A program made the position numbers and the translations under genes. The notes under the pieces are model-generated. The model was given only the letters and a program-made list of their open reading frames with translations. It did no database searches and was not told the DNA's origin. From the NCBI GenBank assembly GCA_020852595.1, contig JADZAK010000057.1:1-34840 (forward strand): a DNA stretch of 34,840 bases, given 5' to 3'. Positions 1 through 6,603 of the stretch are shown here, piece by piece (positions within the stretch are counted from its first letter, which is position 1; every line of letters starts with the position of its first letter). The DNA is from Rhodospirillaceae bacterium (GTDB taxonomy: Bacteria > Pseudomonadota > Alphaproteobacteria > Rhodospirillales > Rhodospirillaceae).

Positions 1-48
1 CAAAAGGCGGATGTCGCCCGCGCCATTGCGATGGTGAAAGGAACATAG
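1..48 (+). CDS. RelE/ParE-type toxin, C-terminal end (partial, cut by window edge)
   Basis: The first 15 codons read QKADVARAIAMVKGT and end at TAG 46-48. This resembles the C-terminal tail of the short RelE/ParE-family toxins of the HI1419 type, in which a Lys-Asp/Ala-rich helix ends the protein. The antitoxin gene starts two bases later, the usual toxin-first order of this TA subtype. Only the tail is visible, so the assignment rests mainly on the neighbour. Confidence 0.6.
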   Translation, partial: QKADVARAIAMVKGT

Positions 49-50
49 TC

Positions 51-407
51 ATGAAGCTCAAGACCAGGAAATACGACGTAGCCAATTACCTCGATAGCGA
101 TGAAATGATCTCGGTCTATCTCGATGCGGCTTTTGAGAGCGGCGATACCTCGCGCATCGCAGAAGCGTTGGGCGATGTAGCCCGCGCGCGCGGTATGACC
201 AAGATCGCCAAAGCGACGGGCCTAGCCCGCGAACAGCTCTATAAGACGCTCAGTGCAGAGGGAAAGCCGGAGCTATCTACTGTGCTCAAAGTTCTGGCCG
301 CATTTGGAGGCGGGCTTAAGTCAAGCTTTCCGCATGCAAGTGCTCGACGCACCCCTCGCCGCGCAAAGGCAGAATCTCATAGTGGAAAGTCGCGCAGGGT
401 GGCGTAA
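51..407 (+). CDS. HI1420-type addiction module antitoxin
   Basis: 118 residues. It matches the putative addiction-module antidote family (HTH proteins found just downstream of a RelE/ParE toxin). It starts with the family-typical YDVANYL-DSDEM segment (about residues 8-19). A helix-turn-helix follows at about residues 46-80 (GMTKIAKATGLAREQLYKTLS, then PELSTVLKVLAAFG). It should bind the toxin and its own operator. The C-terminus after about residue 88 is a basic, low-complexity tail rich in Arg, Lys and Ser; family members usually stop near 95-100 residues, so the end is extended or altered. The start ATG 51 follows AAAGGA and lies two bases after the toxin stop. Confidence 0.8.
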   Translation: MKLKTRKYDVANYLDSDEMISVYLDAAFESGDTSRIAEALGDVARARGMTKIAKATGLAREQLYKTLSAEGKPELSTVLKVLAAFGGGLKSSFPHASARRTPRRAKAESHSGKSRRVA

Positions 408-656
408 TCGAATGAGCGGTGTGGGGTCGCCAGGTGTTGTCTGACTTGCCCAAATCCGATTTGTCGCGAGATGCGCAGCGCGAAATTATGCGCAATCTCC
501 ATATCGAATCGCGGCGGCATGTAGCGCCCTTCCTTCCGAAAGGGAAGCGGGCGTTCGCCGGCTTCGTCGTTTTTTGGCGTGCTTTCGATTTTGAGGGCTA
601 TTATTGGCCCCCGGCGCGCGGCAATGTGCTTGGGTAGACTCATTCTTTTGACAACG
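408..656. other. Intergenic region with a small hairpin
   Basis: No convincing gene. A 72-codon plus-strand frame (419-637) and a 102-codon minus-strand frame (377-685) exist but show no recognisable family and no good ribosome site. A 7-bp hairpin, CTTCCTT (529-535) with AGGGAAG (541-547), lies 22 bases before a run of six T (570-575). That is too far for a standard intrinsic terminator. The bases TTGACA at 648-653 lie only three bases before the dsbB-like ATG, so they cannot drive that gene from its chosen start. Confidence 0.4.
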
Positions 657-1151
657 ATGACCGAAAACAAATCCTTCCTGACCATGGCCCTGATCGCGGC
701 GGCCTCCGCCGCCGCCCTGGGGCTTGCCTACACTGCCCAATACGGTTTCGCCCTGTGGCCCTGCAATCTGTGCTGGGGACAGCGGGTCCCTTATGCGCTG
801 GCGCTGGTGTTCGCGGCGATGTCCATGACCAGCGCCGTCGATGCCGCGACGCGCCGCCAGGTGGCGCTGTTGTGCGCGGCCCTGTTCTTCTTCAACGCCG
901 CCTTCGCCTTCTATCATGTGGGCGTGGAGCAGAAGTGGTGGCTGGGGCCGACCGAGTGCGTCGGCCGCCCGCAAACCTTCTCCACGGCGGACCTGATGAG
1001 CGCGCTGACACAGACGGGCCGTACAGGCTGCGATGAAGTGGCCTTCAGCCTCTTCGGCATCTCCATGGCCGGTTACAACGTGATCGCGCAACTCATTCTC
1101 GGCGTCGGCCTTCTATGGGCGTCGACCCGCGACTGGTGGAGCCGCGCATGA
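657..1151 (+). CDS. dsbB: Disulfide bond formation protein B (DsbB family)
   Basis: 164-residue inner-membrane protein of the DsbB family, which reoxidises DsbA-type thioredoxins and passes electrons to quinones. Four hydrophobic segments are visible (about 8-28, 43-60, 67-87, 132-155). The first periplasmic cysteine pair is C36-x-x-C39 in WPCNLCW. The second pair is C101 and C125, in the long loop between segments 3 and 4. WxCxxCWxQR is a family hallmark. The start at ATG 657 gives a normal N-terminus (MTENKSF); the frame is open further upstream, but that part lacks family character. The last four bases (ATGA, 1148-1151) overlap the start of coq7, so the two genes are probably translationally coupled. 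Quinone use links the products logically. Confidence 0.88.
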   Translation: MTENKSFLTMALIAAASAAALGLAYTAQYGFALWPCNLCWGQRVPYALALVFAAMSMTSAVDAATRRQVALLCAALFFFNAAFAFYHVGVEQKWWLGPTECVGRPQTFSTADLMSALTQTGRTGCDEVAFSLFGISMAGYNVIAQLILGVGLLWASTRDWWSRA

Positions 1152-1714
1152 GCAAGATCGCCCCCACCGTCACGGCCGAAGACCGCCTGCCGGGCGACCC
1201 GGACAAGGCCACGCTGATCGACCAGATCATCCGTGTCGACCAGGCCGGCGAATACGGCGCCAAGCGCATCTACGAAGGCCAGCTCGCCGTGCTCGGCAAC
1301 ACCGACGTGGCGCCGGCCCTGAAGGAAATGCTGGGCCAGGAAGAAGAGCATCTGAAACGTTTCACCGGGCTGATGGCCGAACGCGGGACACGCCCCACGG
1401 CGCTGCAGCCCCTGTGGCATGTGGCCGGTTACGCCATCGGCGCGGCCACCGCGCTGATGGGCAAGGAAGCCGCGATGGCCTGCACGGTCGCGGTGGAAGA
1501 AGTGATCGGCGAGCACTACCGCGAACAGGCGGCGCAGCTCGGCGACGACGAAAAGGACCTGCGCGAAACCATCACCGCGTTCCGCGAGGACGAGCTGCAT
1601 CACCGCGACGTCAGCCTCGCGCACGGCGCGCGCGAAGCGCCGGGTTACGAAGCGCTGTCCGCCGCCGTACGCACCGGCACCCGCTTCGCGATCTGGCTCG
1701 CCAAGCGCGTCTAA
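1148..1714 (+). CDS. coq7: Demethoxyubiquinone hydroxylase Coq7
   Basis: 188 residues. Coq7 is a membrane-associated di-iron oxygenase that hydroxylates demethoxyubiquinone at C6 late in ubiquinone synthesis. Iron ligands typical of the family are visible: E35 in DQAGEYGAKR, the E-E-E-H group at 65-68, a glutamate in VEEVIGEHY and the terminal EDELHH motif. The duplicated four-helix ferritin-like layout and the length agree with the short bacterial form. The start ATG 1148 overlaps the dsbB-like stop; an upstream in-frame ATG at 1115 lies inside dsbB and adds a non-conserved leader. It implies an aerobic organism that makes ubiquinone. Confidence 0.95.
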   Translation: MSKIAPTVTAEDRLPGDPDKATLIDQIIRVDQAGEYGAKRIYEGQLAVLGNTDVAPALKEMLGQEEEHLKRFTGLMAERGTRPTALQPLWHVAGYAIGAATALMGKEAAMACTVAVEEVIGEHYREQAAQLGDDEKDLRETITAFREDELHHRDVSLAHGAREAPGYEALSAAVRTGTRFAIWLAKRV

Positions 1715-1722
1715 GCGAACAC

Positions 1723-1917
1723 GTCGCGCCGGGCCCGGTGTGGACCCCGCTCAATCCGGCGGACAAACTGTCAAAGGACATCAAGAAATTCGGCGCCCAT
1801 ACCGAGATGAAGCGCCCCGCCCAGCCGGAGGAGATCGCCCCGGCCTACGTGTTTCTCGCCTCGGCGCAATGCTCCAGCTACATCACGGGCGAGATCCTGC
1901 CGATCATCGGCGGCTGA
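1723..1917 (+). pseudogene. C-terminal remnant of a short-chain dehydrogenase/reductase
   Basis: Translation from 1723 gives about 64 residues that read as the last quarter of a classical SDR. VAPGPVWTPL is the PG motif after the catalytic Tyr-Lys helix. MKRPAQPEEIAPAYVFLAS is the usual late helix, and SSYITGEILPIIGG is the C-terminal strand. It ends at TGA 1915-1917. No Rossmann GxxxGxG, Ser or Tyr-x-x-x-Lys part exists upstream, where coq7 ends at 1714. There is no start codon or ribosome site. It is therefore a gene relic, left by deletion or recombination next to coq7. Confidence 0.8.
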
Positions 1918-1927
1918 TCGCGCAGAC

Positions 1928-1972
1928 AAAAAAGACCCCCGTGCTCCGCGGCAACAGAGCACGGGGGGTTTT
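1928..1972. terminator. Bidirectional intrinsic terminator
   Basis: A perfect 11-bp stem, CCCCCGTGCTC (1936-1946) with GAGCACGGGGG (1957-1967), encloses a 10-base loop. On the plus strand it is followed by GTTTT (1968-1972). On the minus strand the stem is followed by TC and then six U, from AAAAAA at 1928-1933. It can end transcription of coq7 from the left and of the TonB receptor from the right. Confidence 0.9.
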
Positions 1973-1983
1973 GGACGACGCCG

Positions 1984-4854
1984 TTACATCCGGAAGCGGA
2001 TGCCCGCGCGGTAAGCGCGGCCGAGCGTATCGTAGAGGTTCGGGGTCGTCGGCTTGCCGGCGTACAACAGGCCGCCGCTGACCGGAACGACCGGCGGCGA
2101 CTTGTCGAACACGTTGTCGACGTTCAGGAACACGGTCGCCTCGGACTCGCCAAAGGCCACCTTATATTGGACGTTGGTGTCGAGGTAGAACGCGCCCTTG
2201 ATCTGGTTGTTGTCGATGGTCGGATGCGTGACGTTCGACCGCGGACAGCCCGTCGTACATTCGATGTAGGCCTTGTCCCACACGCCCGACGACACGCCGC
2301 GGCCGATGAGGGTCACGGACACCGGATCGACGTCGAAGGTCACCGTGCTGGTCCAGCGCCAGCTGGGCAGGCCCGCATTGGAGACGATCGTGTTCTGCCC
2401 CACGCGGTCGATCGGCTCGTTGATGCCGTTCGAGACCAGGTTCTTCAGATAGTGCGTGGCGAGGAAACGCACCGACAGATTGCCGTCGAAGTCGTCGGCG
2501 ATGTCGGACAACGGCATCCGGTAGCTGACGTCGAAGTCGATCCCGCGGTCGATTTCGCTGACGAAGTTGAACGGCTGCGCGAAGACGCGCACGATCGTCA
2601 GCACGCCGTTCACGGGCGCGCGCTCGACGCCCGAGCAGAACACGGTGTTGCCGGCGAAGCAGTTGTCGATGGTCTGCTGGGTGCCGACGGTGCCGATCGC
2701 GTTCTTGATGTTGATGTTGTAGTAGTCGACCGAGGCGCTGAAGCCCGGCACGAACGTCGGCGTCAGCACCACGCCGATCCCGGTGGTGTCGGCTTTTTCC
2801 GGGGTCAGAGCGATGTTACCGGTCGTGACGGTTTCCGCCTGGGCGTTTGGATTGCCCGAGAACGGATCGTTCACGTAGGTCAGGCCGCGGATGCCGGTGG
2901 TGAACAGTTCGGCGAGGTTCGAGGCGCGGATGTCACGCGAACGCGTGAAGCGGAAGCGGATATCGTCGATCGGCGTGTAGGTCAGACCCGCCTTCCAGGT
3001 GGTCACGTAACCCGATGTCGAGTAATCCGTTCCACGGATCGCGGCGTTCAGGTCGAGGGCCTTGGCCCATTCCTGATCCGCGGCCAGCGGGATCACGGTT
3101 TCGGCGAAGGCTTCCTTCACGTTGTACGCGCCGATGGTCGGGCGATAGTTCGCCGCGTACCAGTTGCCGGCAAGGGCATTCGCATCGGCGATGCCGGTGA
3201 CCGATTCCTTGCGGTATTCGGCGCCGACCGCGACCGACACGGGGCCGGCCCAGCTGGAGAACGGCTCGCCGCGCAGCGTGGCCGCCGCGACGTCCTGCTT
3301 GAAGCGCTCGTAGCGGTACGAGGAGCCCCACAGATAGTCTTGAGACGCCTTCGTCGCCACGCCTTCACCGAAGACGTTGAACGGAATACAGGCGCTGCCC
3401 GGGTTCGAGAGCTTCACGCGGCAGACGACGCGGCCCGTGGCCGGATCGAACACGGCGTCGATGGCTTCGCGGTACAGCGGAACCAGCTTGTTGCCCAGCG
3501 AGTACTGCGAGGCGCGCGTGATGCCCTTCTGGTAGTAGAAATCCCAGTTCCAGGTCTTGTCGCCGATATCGAAGTCGCCTTCGGCGCCGACGACATAACG
3601 GTTCACCGTGCGCTCGGTGTAAGCGCCTTCATGCAGGTCGTCGACCCACGAGCCGAAGGTGAACTGCGTCAGGCCGAAACCGAGGGCGCGCTGGCGCACG
3701 CTTTCCGGCAGGTAGGCGTTGTCGACGTTCATGATGAGCGTGTTCAGCTCGCCGCTGACGCCGAAGTAGCTTTCGTGCGTGGTGCGGTCCCACGACAGCT
3801 GCGCATAGACGTTGACGTTGTCGGTGACGTCATAGGACACACGCGTGAACACGTTCTGGTGCGTGTGGCGCGGATCGATCGTGGTCGCCTTGGACACGTC
3901 GGACACGCGCCAGTCGCCGCCCGACATGTACACGCCGCCCACAAGACCGTACGTGAACTGATACGGCGTGCCGCCCGGACCGAAGGCCGTCCCCTTGAGC
4001 GGGCCGGACGTGATGATGCCGCCGTAGGTCGCCGCGGCGGCCGCCACGTTCGGACGCACGATGTACTGCGGCACCGAGGAGTTGGTGGTCGCGTTGTAGG
4101 CCGCATTGGTGAGCACGCCCGTGAGGCCGTTCATCCATTCGCGGTTGTTCGGATCCGAGCTCATGTCGCCCAGGATGCCGACGTTCTTGCTGACTTCGCC
4201 CGAGAACAGGACGTGGCCGCGTCCGCCGCCGAAGGCCATGCCGGCCGCGGTATTGCCCTTCCAGTGCTGGCCGTCGCCGAGATCGGTGATGCCGCCCGAG
4301 ACTTCGCCCTTCACGCCGACGAATTCCTTGTCGAGCACGAAGTTGACGACGCCCGAGAGCGCGTCCGACCCATAAGCCGCCGAAGCGCCGCCGGTGACGA
4401 TGTCCACGCGCGAGATAAGGCCTTGCGGGAAGCCGCCGACGTCGACCTGGTTCTGCTGGGTGGCCGGGACCGAGCGCTGGCCGTCGAGCAGCACGAGGGT
4501 GCGCGCCGTGCCGATGCCGCGCAGGTTCAGCGCGTTGATGCCGCCCGAACCGGAGCTGATGGTGCCGGTGCTGTTGCGGGGCGTGACGCTGCCCATCACG
4601 GACGGCAGCGTGTTGACGAAGTCCGCGACATCGCGCGGCGCGGCCGCTTCAAGGACCTCCGCGCCGACCACCGTCAGAGGCGTGGGCGCTTCGTAGCCGT
4701 CGCGCACGATGCGCGAACCGGTGACCACGATTTCCTCGCCGATCACCGGCGCCTGGGCCGCTTGTTGCGCCAGCGCGGGCTGCGCCATGAAAGCGCCGGC
4801 CGTCAGGGCCAGGAGCGAGGTGGTGGCAAGCGCGCGGCGTTTTGTCGTCTGCAT
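1984..4854 (-). CDS. TonB-dependent receptor without STN domain (regulon 1 receptor A)
   Basis: 956-residue outer-membrane receptor. The Sec signal peptide is about residues 1-29, ending PALA-QQ. A TonB-box-like EEIVVTGSRI follows, then the plug domain (NLRGIGTARTLVLLDGQRS, VDIVTGGASAAYGSDALSG) and a long 22-strand-type barrel ending LGRAYRAGIRFRM. No secretin/TonB N-terminal (STN) domain is present, so on its own it should not signal to a FecR protein. The start ATG 4854 is preceded by GGGGGAAATA; an in-frame upstream start at 4875 would place that ribosome site inside the gene. It is divergent from the ECF sigma gene and closely related to the receptor at 6604-9750. Substrate unknown. Length and the GGASAAYGSDAL plug type fit the large alphaproteobacterial receptors for peptides, glycans or complex organics better than siderophore receptors. 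Confidence 0.92.
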   Translation of the reverse strand: MQTTKRRALATTSLLALTAGAFMAQPALAQQAAQAPVIGEEIVVTGSRIVRDGYEAPTPLTVVGAEVLEAAAPRDVADFVNTLPSVMGSVTPRNSTGTISSGSGGINALNLRGIGTARTLVLLDGQRSVPATQQNQVDVGGFPQGLISRVDIVTGGASAAYGSDALSGVVNFVLDKEFVGVKGEVSGGITDLGDGQHWKGNTAAGMAFGGGRGHVLFSGEVSKNVGILGDMSSDPNNREWMNGLTGVLTNAAYNATTNSSVPQYIVRPNVAAAAATYGGIITSGPLKGTAFGPGGTPYQFTYGLVGGVYMSGGDWRVSDVSKATTIDPRHTHQNVFTRVSYDVTDNVNVYAQLSWDRTTHESYFGVSGELNTLIMNVDNAYLPESVRQRALGFGLTQFTFGSWVDDLHEGAYTERTVNRYVVGAEGDFDIGDKTWNWDFYYQKGITRASQYSLGNKLVPLYREAIDAVFDPATGRVVCRVKLSNPGSACIPFNVFGEGVATKASQDYLWGSSYRYERFKQDVAAATLRGEPFSSWAGPVSVAVGAEYRKESVTGIADANALAGNWYAANYRPTIGAYNVKEAFAETVIPLAADQEWAKALDLNAAIRGTDYSTSGYVTTWKAGLTYTPIDDIRFRFTRSRDIRASNLAELFTTGIRGLTYVNDPFSGNPNAQAETVTTGNIALTPEKADTTGIGVVLTPTFVPGFSASVDYYNINIKNAIGTVGTQQTIDNCFAGNTVFCSGVERAPVNGVLTIVRVFAQPFNFVSEIDRGIDFDVSYRMPLSDIADDFDGNLSVRFLATHYLKNLVSNGINEPIDRVGQNTIVSNAGLPSWRWTSTVTFDVDPVSVTLIGRGVSSGVWDKAYIECTTGCPRSNVTHPTIDNNQIKGAFYLDTNVQYKVAFGESEATVFLNVDNVFDKSPPVVPVSGGLLYAGKPTTPNLYDTLGRAYRAGIRFRM

Positions 4855-4908
4855 TATTTCCCCCAATAGGTACACCAGCCGGAACAGGGAGTACCGGCCC
4901 AGATGGGC

Positions 4909-4941
4909 GTACTACGTAAGGCACCCGATTTTTCCGACAGG
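4909..4941 (-). promoter_or_regulatory. Candidate ECF sigma promoter for receptor A
   Basis: Read on the minus strand this element begins CCTGTCGGAAA and ends TTACGTAGTAC, 33 bases in total, and finishes 54 bases before ATG 4854. The same element, with 28 of 33 bases identical and identical spacing, occurs at 10117-10149 on the plus strand. GGAAA near the 5' side is the type of -35 seen for FecI-like ECF sigma factors. The conserved ACGTA block would be the -10 region. Assignment to the sigma factor at 5043 is inferred from proximity. Confidence 0.6.
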
Positions 4942-5042
4942 TCCCCTTGAAAAACCTCCGGGCCAAAAACCCGCTGGACACCTCTCCCCCCGGTATCTGA
5001 CACTTGAGCCGCCAACGCATTCCGGCCGGGGGGAGACGGTCC

Positions 5043-5582
5043 ATGCCGAGTGATGAGGTCCATGCGACACGATTCGGGCTTCTTTTTTCCAGATATGACC
5101 GCGAGTTACGCCGGTTCCTGAGCGGATACCTCAGGAACAAGAGCGACGTGGACGATTGCGCCCAGGAATCCTTCCTTAATCTGTGGAAACAGGAGACCCG
5201 CGGCGCCCTCCACGAGGACCCGCGCGGCTATCTGTTCATCACGGCGCGCAATGTCGTGCGCGATTTTTTGCGCAAAGGGCGCGCCCGGCGCAGCGAAGCG
5301 CATGTCGAGCTGTCGGAAGAATTGGACGCCGTACGTTATACAGAGGCGGAAACGACACTGATGCACCGGGAGGGCCTGCGCCTGATCGAAGCGCAGCTCG
5401 AGGCGTTACGCCCCTCGACACGCATGGTCTTTCTCCTGCATTACGTGGAGCTTCTGCCGTTCGACGCCATCGCCAAACGCCTGGGAATCTCGACCCGGAC
5501 CGTGGAGCGGGAAATGGCGCGGGCGCTCGACCACTGCCGCGAGGCTCTTGGGCCGACCTGTATGGATATCCTGAGCGATTGA
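5043..5582 (+). CDS. ECF RNA polymerase sigma factor, FecI-like
   Basis: 179 residues with the two domains of extracytoplasmic-function sigma factors. Region 2 is at about 8-80 (FSRYDRELRRFLSGYL, DVDDCAQESFLNLW, DPRGYLFITARNVVRDFLRK). Region 4 is at about 115-165 (LEALRPSTRMVFLLHYVE, then IAKRLGISTRTVEREMARAL as the HTH). It belongs to the FecI-like group, controlled by FecR anti-sigma proteins. The start ATG 5043 follows GGGGGGAGACGGTCC; an in-frame TTG at 5004 is less likely. The fecR-type gene begins one base after its stop. It is divergent from receptor A and probably activates the 4909-4941 promoter. Confidence 0.93.
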   Translation: MPSDEVHATRFGLLFSRYDRELRRFLSGYLRNKSDVDDCAQESFLNLWKQETRGALHEDPRGYLFITARNVVRDFLRKGRARRSEAHVELSEELDAVRYTEAETTLMHREGLRLIEAQLEALRPSTRMVFLLHYVELLPFDAIAKRLGISTRTVEREMARALDHCREALGPTCMDILSD

Positions 5583-5583
5583 T

Positions 5584-6603
5584 ATGATTTTCCGCCGCCC
5601 CCCTCAGACAGCGGCCGCATGGGTCGCCCGGCTGCAGGCCGGTCCCCTTTCCTGGTGGGACCGGCGCGCGCTGGCGCGTTGGCTGGCGGCGTCACCGGAC
5701 CATGCCAAACAATTGGAAGCCGCGCAGGCGGCGAGCGAACTCGCCCAAAAACTGGGCGGCAGCGCCCGGGCGCGCCAGATGCTGGCGCAAGATCTTTGGG
5801 CCCACGCGCGCGCTTCAACCGGCCGCCGCCACGGGTTCGCGCTTCCGTCGCTGGCCACGGCCGCCGTCGCCGCCGTGATCATTGTGATGGCCGTGCCGTG
5901 TAACACACCGTCCTCGCCGCGCATCGGCGACGGCGGATCGGCGCGCACCGCCGTCGGCCAGATCGCGGACTATGCGCTTCCCGACCGCTCGCAGATCACG
6001 GTCGCCGGCGCCTCGGCCGTTTCCATCGCTTTCACTCCAAGCCGCCGCGATGTGGCGCTGGAGCGCGGCGAGGCCTATTTCGACGTCGCGCCGGACCGCG
6101 CGCGCCCTTTCGTGATCACCGCGGGCGCGCACAAGGTGACCGTCACGGGCACCAGCTTTAATGTCAATTACCTCGCGGCCGTGAACGAGATGGAAGTCGC
6201 CGTGGTCGAAGGGACCGTGCGCGTGGCGTATTCGTCGCGCATGAGCACGAACGACGCGGCCGCGGAAATGCATGCGGGCGACGTGATCCTGTTCACGCCG
6301 GAGGGCCCCGTCCTCAAGCGCAATCTGACGCCGCAACAGGTGTCCGCGTGGCGCAGCCGCAAACTCTATTTCGACGGCGCGAACCTCAGCCAGGTTCTGG
6401 CGGAAGTGAACCGCTATTCGGCCAAGCCGCTGGTCACCGAGACGCAGGACATCGACCGCCTGATGCTCACCGGCCAGTTCCCGGCGGGTGACGTTGAATC
6501 CGTGCTGACCTCGCTGCAACAGCTCTATGGCATCGAAGCGCAGGAAAACACGGAGCGCTGGGTCCTCGTGCGGAAACAGGCGAAGACCACGCCGCGCCGT
6601 TAG
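5584..6603 (+). CDS. FecR-type anti-sigma factor/transmembrane signal protein (regulon 1)
   Basis: 339 residues. The cytoplasmic N-terminal domain (about 1-80) contains AAAWVARLQAGPLSWWDRRAL, the DUF4880 type that binds the sigma factor. One membrane segment follows at about 89-105 (LATAAVAAVIIVMAV). The periplasmic FecR domain (about 125-235) includes LERGEAYFDVAPDRARPF and VTVTGTSFNVN. A C-terminal STN-like module (DUF4974 type, about 255-330) contains SRKLYFDGANLSQVLAEVNRYS and PLVTETQDIDRLMLTGQF. The gene starts one base after the sigma stop. It should hold the sigma factor until a ligand-loaded STN receptor signals through the periplasm. Its stop TAG 6601-6603 directly abuts the stop of the convergent receptor B. 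Confidence 0.92.
   Translation: MIFRRPPQTAAAWVARLQAGPLSWWDRRALARWLAASPDHAKQLEAAQAASELAQKLGGSARARQMLAQDLWAHARASTGRRHGFALPSLATAAVAAVIIVMAVPCNTPSSPRIGDGGSARTAVGQIADYALPDRSQITVAGASAVSIAFTPSRRDVALERGEAYFDVAPDRARPFVITAGAHKVTVTGTSFNVNYLAAVNEMEVAVVEGTVRVAYSSRMSTNDAAAEMHAGDVILFTPEGPVLKRNLTPQQVSAWRSRKLYFDGANLSQVLAEVNRYSAKPLVTETQDIDRLMLTGQFPAGDVESVLTSLQQLYGIEAQENTERWVLVRKQAKTTPRR

Noticed and set aside
570-575. T-run considered as an intrinsic terminator for the toxin-antitoxin pair
   Set aside because: The only credible stem (529-547) is 22 bases away, and the nearer GGC-GTTC-GCC stem has three pairs.
419-637. 72-codon plus-strand frame after the antitoxin
   Set aside because: No ribosome site, no recognisable pattern, and it overlaps a hairpin; kept only as an intergenic note.
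2167-4869. 900-codon plus-strand frame opposite receptor A
   Set aside because: The composition is Arg/Val/Asp-rich without any domain, and it mirrors the codons of the real receptor on the other strand. GC-rich codon bias opens such antisense frames.
5004-5042. Upstream TTG start for the first sigma factor
   Set aside because: ATG 5043 has an excellent ribosome site (GGGGGGAG) that would otherwise be inside the gene, and the extra residues are not family-like.
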